From assembly GCA_003952965.2 (NCBI GenBank), contig CM025856.1, forward strand, positions 558,797 to 622,796: 64,000 nt of DNA, given 5' to 3'. The DNA is from Morella rubra (Eukaryota; Streptophyta; Magnoliopsida; Fagales; Myricaceae). Position 1 is the stretch's first letter. Each line of letters begins with the position of its first letter. The notes under the pieces were generated by a model, which saw only the letters and a list, made by a program, of their open reading frames with translations, did not search any database and was not told the origin of the DNA. Shown here in pieces: positions 1 to 10,700 of the stretch. Position numbers and translations under genes: made by a program.

Positions 1-2493
1 TTGACATTTCTTTGAGCCGAATGGTACAGGAATAACTACTAATAATTTTGATGATGAGAACATCAAGGATTTAAGAGGGAGAAAGGGTAAGTCTCACATT
101 GGTTCTTGATGTGCACTTCTTTGAGAACAAAAGAGTAATGAATCGAGTACGTACGGTACCACATTACTAGTAGGTGGGACCTTTCGCTTTAAAGCTAATT
201 CCAACACAACCAAATTCGGCGGAAATTAGGAGAATTCGAGTAATTGGTATGAAATTTCCAGCCACTAGCAATAGCTCCAAAAATGTGAGCCTTGTTGGTT
301 TCTCTAACCCGCGTCTCAATGGTACCAAAAAGAGATGGTTGGTGCTCATGATTAATAAATTCCCTGCCTTTCAGCTTGCTTGAGAGGGTGATTGAGACCC
401 TATATGCATCTGTCATCACTTGGCTTGGGAATTTGCATTACTATGTGTTGAATCTACCATTATATGCATTTTTTTTTTCTTCCAAACAAATGAGGGACGT
501 TGTTGGAGCCCAAGTAAGAGTTGCTTGGATGCGTTGTGAAGTGAAAGAAGCTTCCTTCAAGTTAATTTAATTTCATTGAGAGTCGCTTACATAATCATTT
601 TATCAAGCAGGTGCTAAACTTCAATATCTACAGCCCTGAAAGTTCATCAACAAGCCAAATACTTCCCTGCACCAGTACCTTGTGCGCATCTCAAGAGTGC
701 TTTTCAACTAGTAATGATTGTTTTTATCAAATTGAGTACGTTTCAGCCAACACTTCAACCACCGGGTTCATGGTACAGGAAGTTTTGCATTTAGTTACTG
801 ATGACGGTCAATCAAAAGCTGTTGATGCTCAGATTATGTTGGGGTATGTTATTTCCATGATATATATACTGAAGCGCTGGGGAAAAATATTTGAAAAGAG
901 TCGAGCGAGGTTTTACTGATTCAATAGATATCTCTCCTGTTCAGCAAATTTTCGTTTATCTGTGATCTAACCATCCACGTTACTTGTTGCAGTTGTGGTG
1001 TAGTTCAGACTGGTGTCTTTTTGACTTATGGATCACCAAACGGGCTATTTGGGCTTGGTATGGGCAATGTATCTGTTCCTAGCATCTTAGCAGGAGAAGG
1101 GATTTCCAAATGCTTTTGTCATGTGTTTCTCACATGATGGGCCCGGAAGAATCAGTTTTGGAAATAATGGCAGCTCGGACCAAGGAGAAACACCATTTCA
1201 ACCAGAGTGAGTTTTCACTTCTTCATGATATAGCAATATTAAATATGGGAGAGTTTGTTTATTTGGGGCAGAATACAAATTAAATGTTTTAATCAAATTC
1301 CATGCTAAATGTTTCTGATTTTTCTGTGGGAACTTGCTGTTATCAGTCCAAGCCATTACTACATCAACATCACTGAAATTAGTGTGGGAAGTAATTCTTC
1401 TGCGATAGGGGTCAGTGCAATCTTCGACACTGGTACATCATTTACAATGCTAAAGACCCAGCCTATACTTTTATTGGAGAGAGTGTAAGAGTTCAAATAC
1501 AGTGTTTTCCAATATTTTTTGGAATTTCATTCTAACAACATATGATTATATATGATCTTTCGTTTGTTTTCCAGTTCAATTCTCAGGTCCAAGAAAAGCG
1601 GCATTCTTCTGACCCCGAGATCCCCTTTGAATATTGTTATGACTTGAGGTGATCTATATATATATCTGAGAAAAATCTATTCATGGTTTGCATTTGTTTC
1701 AATTCGTTAATCCACTTCATATCATGTAGACCAAATCAAACTACCTATCAAATCCTGATCATGAATCTGACAATGGAAAGTGGAGCCGTATATTTTGTCA
1801 GTAATCCAACGGAAGTTTTTGCTGTTCAGGTTTGGTCCAATTACTACATAGTACTAGTGTTTTAGTTTCATGTTCCTACTCGAACTATGTTAATTAGGTT
1901 AATGTTGTGGTCTACAGGGTGGACACATTTACTGTCTGGCTATTCAAAAAAGTGAAGACATAAGCCTTAATATTATAGGACGTGAGTATCTATTAGCATT
2001 AACGTTGTATATATCGACCTACTATTTGAACTGACAAATTGCTACTTACTAATTACATGAATTTATTTGTTTTCACTCAGAAAACTTCATGACTAATTAC
2101 AACTTAGTTTTTGATCGCGACCGGATGGTGTTGGGTTGGACTTGGACGGACAACTGTAAGTGCATTTGTTCCTACTTAATTTACTTCGTACGTTTGGGGT
2201 CGACTATTTCAATGCCGCGGATTTCGATCTATTTCTCTTGGTGGGTTTCTTTAAGTGGCCATAATGTTGAGTCTTGCATGCTGTCCCCAGGCTACGGTAC
2301 TGATGAGAATGTAAACAGTACTGCACCTAGCAGCAGCCCATCACAATCTCCTGCTGTTCCCTCTCCTCCTGCTGTCAAACCCCGAGCTCCTCCCCAAGCT
2401 CCAACAAAAAGTGATTCACCCAAGTTGAAGTCTTTTACTTGCGCACTGATCATGATCGTAATGCTCCTTGTTTCGTTTACTGCGGTGGTTTGA
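1..2493 (+). pseudogene. Aspartyl protease copy A, 3' part, frameshifted
   Basis: This is the 3' part of an A1-family (APF1-like) aspartyl protease; the window opens inside intron 2, so exons 1-2 are not visible. Exons by comparison with copy C: 611-843, 993-1206, 1347-1484, 1575-1648, 1730-1829, 1918-1981, 2081-2155 and 2291-2493, all with GT-AG borders. Exon 4 has one extra base near 1100-1106, so the frame runs into TGA near 1132. Exon 5 has lost one A near 1452-1455, just after the second catalytic motif (FDTGTSF), and the shifted frame meets TAA at the exon end. Later exons are open and encode the C-terminal lobe, a Pro/Ser-rich stalk and a hydrophobic tail. Exon 3 and intron 3 look identical to copy C. 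Two breaks make it a pseudogene, unless the draft sequence is wrong at both sites. Confidence 0.85.
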
Positions 2494-2627
2494 TTAGTCT
2501 TCTTATTTTTAGGGTCCATTGCAGAACGCATTGGAAACATATTGTTTCTTTGCTTTGTCTTCTCTTCCCTATAAGAATTGGAGAAGTGTACGGTACCATT
2601 GATCAGTACAAGATGGTGCACATTGTT

Positions 2628-2633
2628 AATAAA
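2628..2633 (+). terminator. Poly(A) signal of copy A
   Basis: AATAAA lies about 135 bp after the copy A stop codon. The same hexamer stands at the same place after copy C (17540-17545). The flanking 3' sequence is conserved between A, C and the orphan exon at 26.8 kb. Confidence 0.5.
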
Positions 2634-2779
2634 GATTCAAGTTTTCAATCATTTTGTGAACACAATGTGGGTAAATTTTTATGATTTCTGCAAATTATAA
2701 GTTCCACTTTCCCTTGAGATCATATGATATATATATAGGTCGACGATCGGTCACAAACATTAATTTACAACGAGAACGA

Positions 2780-3190
2780 TGCATAATATCAACAGGGGCA
2801 TGCATAATATCTTTAGGATTCTGATGAAATTGTAATATTTAGGTGATGTTAAAGTTATATTGATATGCGTGTAGAAGTTGTTAAAAAAGATTGGTGTATG
2901 TAAAAAAGTAATAAAGTGTTGTATTGAAATACTTGTGTGTCGTGATGTTTGGATTGTAAAAACAAAGTATGTTACCAAAAAAAACAAAAAAAAAAACATC
3001 AAACCGAACATGCCCTTAATCTTCGATCCGCCGCCCGAAACCGGTCAGAGGCCTGGGTATTGGCTCTCGAAACCAACCAAGCTCTTTAAACTAAGCTCGT
3101 GGCAGTTTTCGTCTTCTGCTCCTTTGCTGTGGACTTCTATTCATAGAGCGAAATATGTGGGGCAACGCATGCAGCTTGTCTGAGGCTTGG
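2780..3190. other. Intergenic, no gene seen
   Basis: Similarity to the copy C downstream flank fades near 2780. The rest is AT-rich with A-runs (2980-3000) and short open frames without recognisable motifs. From about 3195 it begins to resemble intron 9 of copy D, leading into the orphan exon. Confidence 0.5.
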
Positions 3191-3308
3191 TCTAGACACA
3201 ATGTGTCATGGTTTTGGCGGGGTCTCTCCAATGTGTTTCCTTTTCGATGTCCAATTTATATTTCTCTTGGGTTTCATTAATGAGTCTTGCTGTGATCCCC
3301 AGCCCCAG

Positions 3309-3521
3309 GCTACACTCCATCAAAATCTCCCGTTCTTCCCCCTTCTCCTGTCGTCACCCCCCAAACTCCAACAGGAAGGGGAAACGCCGATTCTCACACA
3401 GTATCGTCTGCCGCATCAACGTCACCACCTTATAATGATTCGCCCAAGTTGAAGTCTGTCATAACTTTCACTCGCACTGATCATCATAATTCTCCTTCCT
3501 TCGTTTTCTGCAGTTGTTTGA
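3309..3521 (+). pseudogene. Orphan last exon of a D-type aspartyl protease
   Basis: This stretch matches exon 10 of copy D (25501-25721): it begins after a CCCAG acceptor with the codons for YTP and SKSP, runs through the Pro-rich stalk (NDSPKLK), and ends at the sequence equivalent to the D stop codon. Part of the preceding intron (from about 3230) also matches intron 9 of D. Indels in the tail shift the frame, so the hydrophobic C-terminal segment is lost. No catalytic exon lies upstream; copy A ends 800 bp before. It is the remnant of a deleted D-type gene that stood directly after copy A. Confidence 0.75.
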
Positions 3522-4082
3522 TCGTTCGATTTGATCCCAACGTCTCTATTGGATAAGATGGTTTGCTTAGCTGAAACAGAGTTAAAAACAGATTTCTGTT
3601 AAGAATAGCTATTCAGTTATTCTTACATGTCTTTAGTTACTCGAAGAAGATTTACGTTAGACTCTCACGGTAACTGTTGCGATAAGAATATATATTTAGG
3701 ATAAATAGAGAAAAGAGAATAAAATTAGTAATTATAAAAATTACTAAAATTTAAGTAGTTCGATTTTAAAGTCTATATTTATAAGTAGAAATTCAAAAAA
3801 AATTTTATTATAAAAAAATATAAAGTACAAATAATAATAACATAACACTAAACCTAAAGTCTCAATACACCTAATTTTTTCAAACACAAAAGACATGAAA
3901 ATAACAATAGGGGCACTTAATATTCTACGACTTTTTTTTCTCTAGTCTCTCTACTGAGTTTTCTCGCTGCTTTTCTCCTCGAAACAACTCTTTTTCTTTT
4001 ACTCCGCGAACAGTGAGTGTATTCCATAAATGTAAAGAATTTAAATATTCGACAAACTGCACAATTGTAGCTTTTTTTTTTT

Positions 4083-4473
4083 GTTAAATATATTTTGCTC
4101 CTTTATTTTAGGGTCATTTATACTTTGCACTCTGATGTATTATTTTTGACATATTGAACCCTTTAATTTACACATTTTTTCACTTTGGACTCCGCATCTA
4201 AATTATTCGTTAATTTAGATGAATTCCGTTAAAACGTAAGATACAATGTGTATATATATCTAAAGATAAAAGAGATAATGTGTATATATACCAAAAGATA
4301 AAATAGATAATGTGTATAAATTTTAAGGAAATCTATTTAAATTAATAGATAATTTAGATGTAAGATTTAAAGTAAAAAAATATATAAATTAAAAAATTTA
4401 ATGTGTCAAAAATAATATATGAAAGTGTAAAATTTAAATGACCTGACGATACAGGAAAAAAAGTATATTTAAC
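4083..4473. mobile_element. MITE-like foldback element, about 390 bp
   Basis: The left half (about 4083-4235) is the reverse complement of the right half (about 4325-4473) with roughly 80% agreement by eye. The outer ends read GTTAAATATA and, on the other side, TATATTTAAC. Both ends abut T-runs, so any target duplication would be masked. There is no coding capacity. A long inverted repeat with a short centre is typical of a non-autonomous DNA transposon of MITE or foldback type; the superfamily cannot be assigned. Confidence 0.65.
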
Positions 4474-5212
4474 TTTTTTTTTTTTTTTTTTTTTTTTTAA
4501 TCATTGCAGCTTCTCTTGCTGCTTGATGTTACTTTAAAAAGGTCGAACTTTCACTTGGCAAAAAAGGACAATGCATTTAATGCAATGTCAAAAAACGATG
4601 CATTTAATTCAAAATAACGATCCTATAGATACAATCATAAAATGAAGTCATCAAAAGACAAGCTACAGAACACAGTAACGGTCAAGCTACTGAGTGCCAA
4701 GTTTTACCTAAATAGTTACATCCTTCTCTAACTATTGAGATACTTATATTTTAAATTATTAATTTTCGTTATATTTATCCCCTATCGTTTATACTTACAT
4801 CTTCCTCGTTAATTTAGACAAAATTTACTATTTAATATCGTAAAATAATAATTTTCTTTTTATTTTTCTTTCTAATGTTTATTAAAATACAAATCTCATT
4901 TTTATTTAAAATGGTAAAATGATATGTTTTAATATTAAATGTAATTAGAGGGAAAACCGTCTTTGATTATTTAATTTTTGAGTTTTTCAATTTTTTTTAA
5001 TGTAAAAAATCTTTTTTTTTTTTTTAAGAACTAAGTTATGTGTTTTGAGGTTTAAAATTTTAAGTATTGGATTTGATGAAAGAATTAAAAAGATAAAATT
5101 TTTTATATTTATTTATAAAAAAATTTAATGATTTGATGAAAAGATATTATATTATAATATAAAAAATTAAATTTTAAAAATATAAAATTTTGAAATAAAA
5201 TTTAATTCAAAC

Positions 5213-5214
<2 letters not shown>

Positions 5215-5246
<32 letters not shown>
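5215..5246. repeat. AT dinucleotide microsatellite
   Basis: An uninterrupted run of about sixteen AT units inside AT-rich intergenic DNA. Confidence 0.9.
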
Positions 5247-5250
<4 letters not shown>

Positions 5251-5839
5251 TGTTCAATTCTAAATTTCTCACTCGAGTTCTACACAAGTTTCAGTTTTCT
5301 ACAGTCTCAATTCCTCATGGATTTCTGGGTCCGTATATTGACTGTACTGCACATACTCTGTAGGCAAGTCGCCGTGAAAGCTACGATTTGGAAATATCTC
5401 TTCCTAGCTAGTGACTGCAGATAAGTATGCAGCACAACTATTTTATTTTTGCTGGAATTTTTGTCAGCCACTCTTATATTTTTCAAAGGTCGTATCATAT
5501 GTAACACACGCTACTGTGATCGTTCTTGGAACGTCATAAAAATTATAGGTATGGGATTTTTCTACATTCTGTGGTCGAAGTAAAACAGGACCTAGCAGCT
5601 AGAAACTCGAAATGCTAGATTAATATAATCCAAAGAAACGGACTGGCGTAATTGGCCCGCATAGATAAGAAGATGAATGATTGAAAGACGATCCATCATA
5701 TTACTGAGTTTTGAGAACTGTAACAAATGAGTAGCGTTTGTAACTCATTAATAGAACAGTGTAGAAAGAAGAGAATAAGAGGAAAGCTCAGATCGCGGAG
5801 AAGTCTCTTGGAATACTACTTTTTATACTAATTAACGGA

Positions 5840-5849
5840 GGTCACACAT
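5840..5849. repeat. Left target-site duplication of the LINE fragment
   Basis: GGTCACACAT occurs here and again at 6127-6136, flanking the LINE tail. A 10-bp direct repeat around a 3' LINE end with an A-rich tail fits target-primed reverse transcription. Confidence 0.75.
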
Positions 5850-6126
5850 TCTGTAATGTGGGTTCTGCCATGGAGTGGCGTATCTCTCCTGTGATTTATG
5901 ATATTCATTTGCTTATGGGCAGCTTTCCCTCCTGTCGTTTTCAGTTTGTTAAGCGTCAAGCTAACTCTGTTGCTCGTAATGTAGCCCATTGGACAGCTCA
6001 GGAGATGGTGATTGTTTCCTACCTCCTGTATCCCTGTGTGTTTTCGAGTGACAATCCATGGTTAATTTCCACCATGATTGTTCATTTATAAAAGGAGGTT
6101 GTTTAGTAAAAAAAAAGAAAGAGGGT
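5850..6126 (+). mobile_element. 5'-truncated LINE 3' end (RNase H-like tail)
   Basis: The open frame 5858-6091 encodes the end of an RNase H-like (RVT_3) domain as found at the C-terminus of plant L1-type LINE ORF2 and related proteins: a segment around DIHLLMGSFPSC, then FQFVKRQANSVARNVAHW. After the stop come a short 3' tail and an A-rich run (6107-6120). GGTCACACAT flanks both sides. Nothing of the endonuclease or reverse transcriptase is present, so this is a dead-on-arrival insertion of under 300 bp. A piece of a cellular RVT_3 pseudogene is possible, but the poly(A) and target duplication favour a LINE. Confidence 0.8.
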
Positions 6127-6136
6127 GGTCACACAT
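6127..6136. repeat. Right target-site duplication of the LINE fragment
   Basis: Second copy of GGTCACACAT, directly after the A-rich tail. Confidence 0.75.
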
Positions 6137-7718
6137 GCCGCATGAAGTTTAATTAAATAAATTATGGTGATTAGAAGTTTATTTTTGTTAGGGATATTAG
6201 TAATAGAGCTTTAATTAGATACGACATTATTTGTTGATATGCGAAATAATTGAAGTATATATAATTCTGATCGAGGGTACTAACTTAGCCTATATATACT
6301 AGTAAAAGTTTACAGGCAACGACAGAGTGAACAAAACTAATTTTTCTGGGGGATTTATAAAAGTTGGAAAACAAATTCCAAAGATCATGACATGTAGAAC
6401 CGAGGTCGATACCCAGTGGTTCTGCAAATAGGCTTAAAGGGTTTAGGAGGGTTCTGTTGGTGAAGATTGCCTACGAAACTGCGCGAGTTTATCCTGCGAG
6501 GTTGGAAGGGGAAGGAAAGCCTCCGCAGATTCCAGATACATCGAGCTTTGTAGGATACTGCAAATACAAGAGCTTGGTGCTGCAGGAACCAACCAGCTAG
6601 GCTTTCTCGCTCATTGTAATTTGTCAAGCAGTCCCTTTTCAGTTGAAGTAATGTACGTGATTGCTAGTTCTAGTGCTAGGTGTGGTAGTTGTTCGTAATG
6701 ATGCATTTGTTTCTCCTGTTGTCTGTTTTCCGTTATTGTGGATAACGCGGATGGTCATTTCTGAACGCATTGGAAGCATGCATGGTTTCAATATTAACCC
6801 TATCTACAAGTACTGTCATATATACTAAGAAAAATATGAATGACAAACGAATAGAAACAGAAACGTGAAATTTTGAATATCGAACAGTAGACCCACTAGA
6901 CACCCGCTGTTCCGCGAATTCCGCCCTCACAGCAGGAGAGCGACTTTAAAGTATAGCATGCTATTCTCTTTGGCTTTAGCCGGGCTACTGGCAACTCCTT
7001 TCCCTTTCCTAGAAACATCCGTCCATTTGTAACCACTGTCATCATTAACAGGGGTATTAGATGCAGTAAAATGTAGTTTCATTCTTAAATAACTGAAAGC
7101 GCGAGCAATAGAAGCGTCGAAGAAACACAAACGCTCACTGTCTCTCTTTATCTCTATCACAACGACTATCTTTCCCTTCTTCGTCTTCTTCTTCGTCTTC
7201 GTCTTCTTCTGGGGACAATTCGTCAATTTCTGTTGGAATTTGACGGTAAATGCAGGACAACAGATGAAAGAAAAAGTGTGTGGAGTAAAACGTTTTATCA
7301 AATAGACTCAAAAAGGCTGACAATAGCTTTTCTTTATTGAAATGATGGAAGTTATGGAACCCGTGTCTCCCACTATAGAATACAAGAGCGTTTCTTCGTA
7401 GTCTTTTTTTTTTTTTGTTCTATACAATTTATGAGACATGATGGCCTATTTACAGGCAATGATGAAACCGACTTACAACAGATGCTAGATACATCTAGCA
7501 TTTGGTTCGAAACTCTTTACTTAATCTGGACAATTCTACATCAGTAAAACCGATGTTAAACTAGACTTTTTCTAGAAAAGTGCATTACTTTAACAATTTC
7601 CTTCAACTCTGTAGCTTTATATGCCTTTCACATTCCTCAATTCCTTTTCATACCTGATTTATCTCACCCAGAGAACTCCCAGCCACTGACTCTGCAACAG
7701 CAACCTCTGCTCTGAGCC
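6137..7718. other. Intergenic region upstream of copy B
   Basis: No gene is supported. About 6750-6790 resembles the 3' untranslated region of copy D near 25783-25820 (GAACGCATTGGAAGCATGCA here), so it may be the displaced tail of the D-type relic at 3.3 kb. About 7150-7215 is a CTT/CGT-rich stretch like the one in front of copy C at 13618-13670. I saw no clear TATA box before copy B; TTTATATG near 7616 is weak. Confidence 0.45.
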
Positions 7719-10700
7719 ATGGCTGGGGGTCCTAGTACTGCTTGTGGATATCCGTGTATACTACTTGTTTTTCTGGGTTTGGTTTCCCGGAGCTGCTATG
7801 GGTTCGGTTCTACTTTCGGATTCGACATCCACCACCGGTTCTCGGATCCGGTCAAGGGAATTCTCGGCGTTGATGATCTCCCGGAGAAAGGGAGCGTAGG
7901 ATACTATGTCGCCATGGCCCACCGAGACCGTATAATTCGGGCCCGTCATCTCGCCGCCAGCGACCTCCAGTCGACGCCGCTCACTTTCGCCAATGGAAAC
8001 GACACCCATATTATCGGCTCTTTGGGATAGTATGATGCTTAAGCCACTACTGTATTTTTCAACATACATATGTTTTGTTACTTTTTTCTTTTTCGTTAGA
8101 ATATCTCTTTTTAGCTTTTTAGCTTTTGAAGAATTTGGACTCTATTTGTTTGGTTGCTGAGAAATTGGAGGAGAAGAAAAGAGATAGAAAGAGTTTTTTG
8201 TTTGCTATTAACGGAGCATGAGTGGTCTTTTAACACGTTTCGAACCCAATCACTTCATACTCGGGTAGTTTTTAGACTCAGATACTCATTAAAGTACTTT
8301 TCTTTCGTTCTCATTTATTTTTGCCGATTGAAAATATGTTCTCAAGAGATACTCAATACAAGAATTTTGGATCTTTTCTGTCCGTTCTCTCAATTTTTTA
8401 TTCTTCGCCAGACGAGGAATGAAGGTCTTATTGAGTTCTTCTCTGTAATGCTTTTGCTACTATCTAACTATACCTTCCTATGTTCTTGGCAGTTTGCATT
8501 ATGCCAATGTTTCCGTGGGGACACCAAGTGTATCATTTCTGGTGGCATTAGACACAGGCAGTGACTTGTTCTGGCTACCATGTGATTGTAAGAAAGGCGG
8601 TTGCGTAACTGCCTTGAAGTCATCATCTGGAAGTGTATGTTTTAACGTTGGCTCTTGTTATTTATTTATGTGCTTGGAATTTTGTCTCTCTGGATTTTAT
8701 TGTCTCAATTTCTACCTGGAGTTATTTAGTTTTTGATTTCTTATCTTTCTCTTCTAAGAATAATATTGGGTAGGTCTTAAAAGTTGAAGGCCTGTGGCTT
8801 GTTATTGCTTGTGCTCAAGGTAGCTATTTATTGCTCTGCTACTGTGGTCATGCTTAAGAATATCACCTGACTTCCATCACTTTGTTGAATCTACTATAAT
8901 CACACAGCTTTATAAAATGAGAGATTTTAGACGAAGGGAAAGTCAAGCCAAATCTCCAAAGGATTATAACTAACACGTGAGACTCATTTATTCCGTACCC
9001 ATATGTGTTATTCACATCAAGAAAATTCCGCAAAGTGCATATAGACTAAGATGTTATAATCTAACTGTATAATCTCAGTTCTAGTTTCAACTTAATTTCT
9101 TCCGTGTGTTTGGTAGTTTTGTGGATTTGCGTTGAGACAAGCTGTCTTCAATTCTGGAATTCGTGGATAATTTTGTGGTTGTTTTATCGAGCAGGTATTA
9201 CATCTAAATATCTACAGCCCTACTGTGTCATCAACAAGTGAAAACGTTTCCTGCAACAGCAGCTTGTGCGGACAAAATCAATGCTCTTCAGATAGTAGTA
9301 ACTGTGATTATCGAGTTGTGTATCTTTCTAGCAACACGTCATCGACTGGGATCTTGGTAGAGGATTTGCTGCATTTAGTTACAGACGATGATAAAACGAA
9401 AGCCATTGACGCCAATATCACTTTTGGGTATGTTATGCTTGATTGTTTTCCTACCAAAAATTTGAGGGAAAATATTCAAAACTGCTACTACGTACTATTT
9501 TGGAATTATCAAAAGGATTTAGTAGGAACAACATAGGCAGATTTTCTAGTGAATATGATACTGGTGTTATTTCTGTAGTATTGCCAATTTTGGAAACTGG
9601 ATACAATCAAATATCGTCTATTAAAATGAGAAAAAAATCTGGACAATTGGATACTTTGATAAATGTAGATCATGTGGATGATGAATCTGGAGTTTGGTAT
9701 TGTTTTTTTCTCATTAAGAATAATTATTCATGGGGATTGTCAAGTTGTAGTATCGCCTCTGCTTTACTGGCTCAATAGAATTTCCCAGAGGTTCTTAAGG
9801 CTTTAATCTTATTGATTGCACGAGCATGCAAATCGTCTGTTCTTCATGTCCTTGTAAGAAGAGAAAGGTGGAGAAAATATACCCGTGGGGGAGGTAGTAG
9901 TCGTAGATGCTTGGGAGACCAGTATATTGGAGACCACTTACTGGTTCACTGATACAACTGAAACATATCCGAGTCTTTAATATGATCATCAACTTCTTTT
10001 ATCTTCGTCATCCTTGAGGTAGCATAACTTTCTTATTCCTTGAAGTTCACTATTGTTTTGTCACCTGGTGGTCAGATCTGTTCAGCAAGTTTTCATTTAT
10101 TGTTGCCTTGTTTTCTAGTCAGATCTGTTTAGCCCCTGTTATCTAAGGTGTTATTTTCTTGCAGTTGTGGTCAAAGTCAGACTGGTACTTTTTTGGAGGG
10201 TGCAGCACCAAATGGTCTATTTGGGCTTGGCATGGATGACATATCTGTTCCTAGCACCTTAGCAAGGGATGGGAAAACTTCAAATTCTTTTGCCATGTGT
10301 TTTGGATCTGATGGTGTTGGGAGAATCAGTTTTGGCAATAATGGCAGCTCAGACCAAAGTGAAACACCATTCAATGTTGTTGCGTCACAGTAAGTTCTTT
10401 TCTCGATCTTGCATTGCGGGGGGGGGGGGGGGGGGATTAGGGGAAGGTTTGTTTAGCTCAGATAGAAGACTTACTTGATCTGAAGTCCCTGCTAATTGTG
10501 CTGATTTTCCTATTGGTTACTTGTTATCAGTCCAACTTATAACATCAGCATCACTCAAATAACTGTGGGGAGAAATTCGTCTAAGCTGGAATTTAGTGCA
10601 ATCTTTGACTCTGGTACATCGTTTACAAGCCTAACTGATCCGGCATATACTTTTATCTCTGAGGCTGTAAGTTATTTAAATACCACTATTTTTATTACAA

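Larger units (their letters stand above)
3522..5839. other. AT-rich intergenic DNA
   Basis: No coding region is supported here. It contains the inverted-repeat element at 4083-4473, a T-run just after it, and the AT dinucleotide repeat near 5215. Short minus-strand open frames at 5307-5507 have no recognisable content. Confidence 0.6.

Noticed and set aside
167-570. Open frames in both directions near the window start, repeated at 14966-15302
   Set aside because: They lie inside intron 2 of protease copies A and C and recur only because the introns are duplicated; no domain content.
2292-2621. Minus-strand open frames of about 109 codons, also at 17204-17533
   Set aside because: They are antisense shadows of the last exon and 3' flank of copies A and C.
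6385-6627. 80-codon minus-strand frame
   Set aside because: No domain or signal recognised; lies in the repeat-rich interval before copy B.
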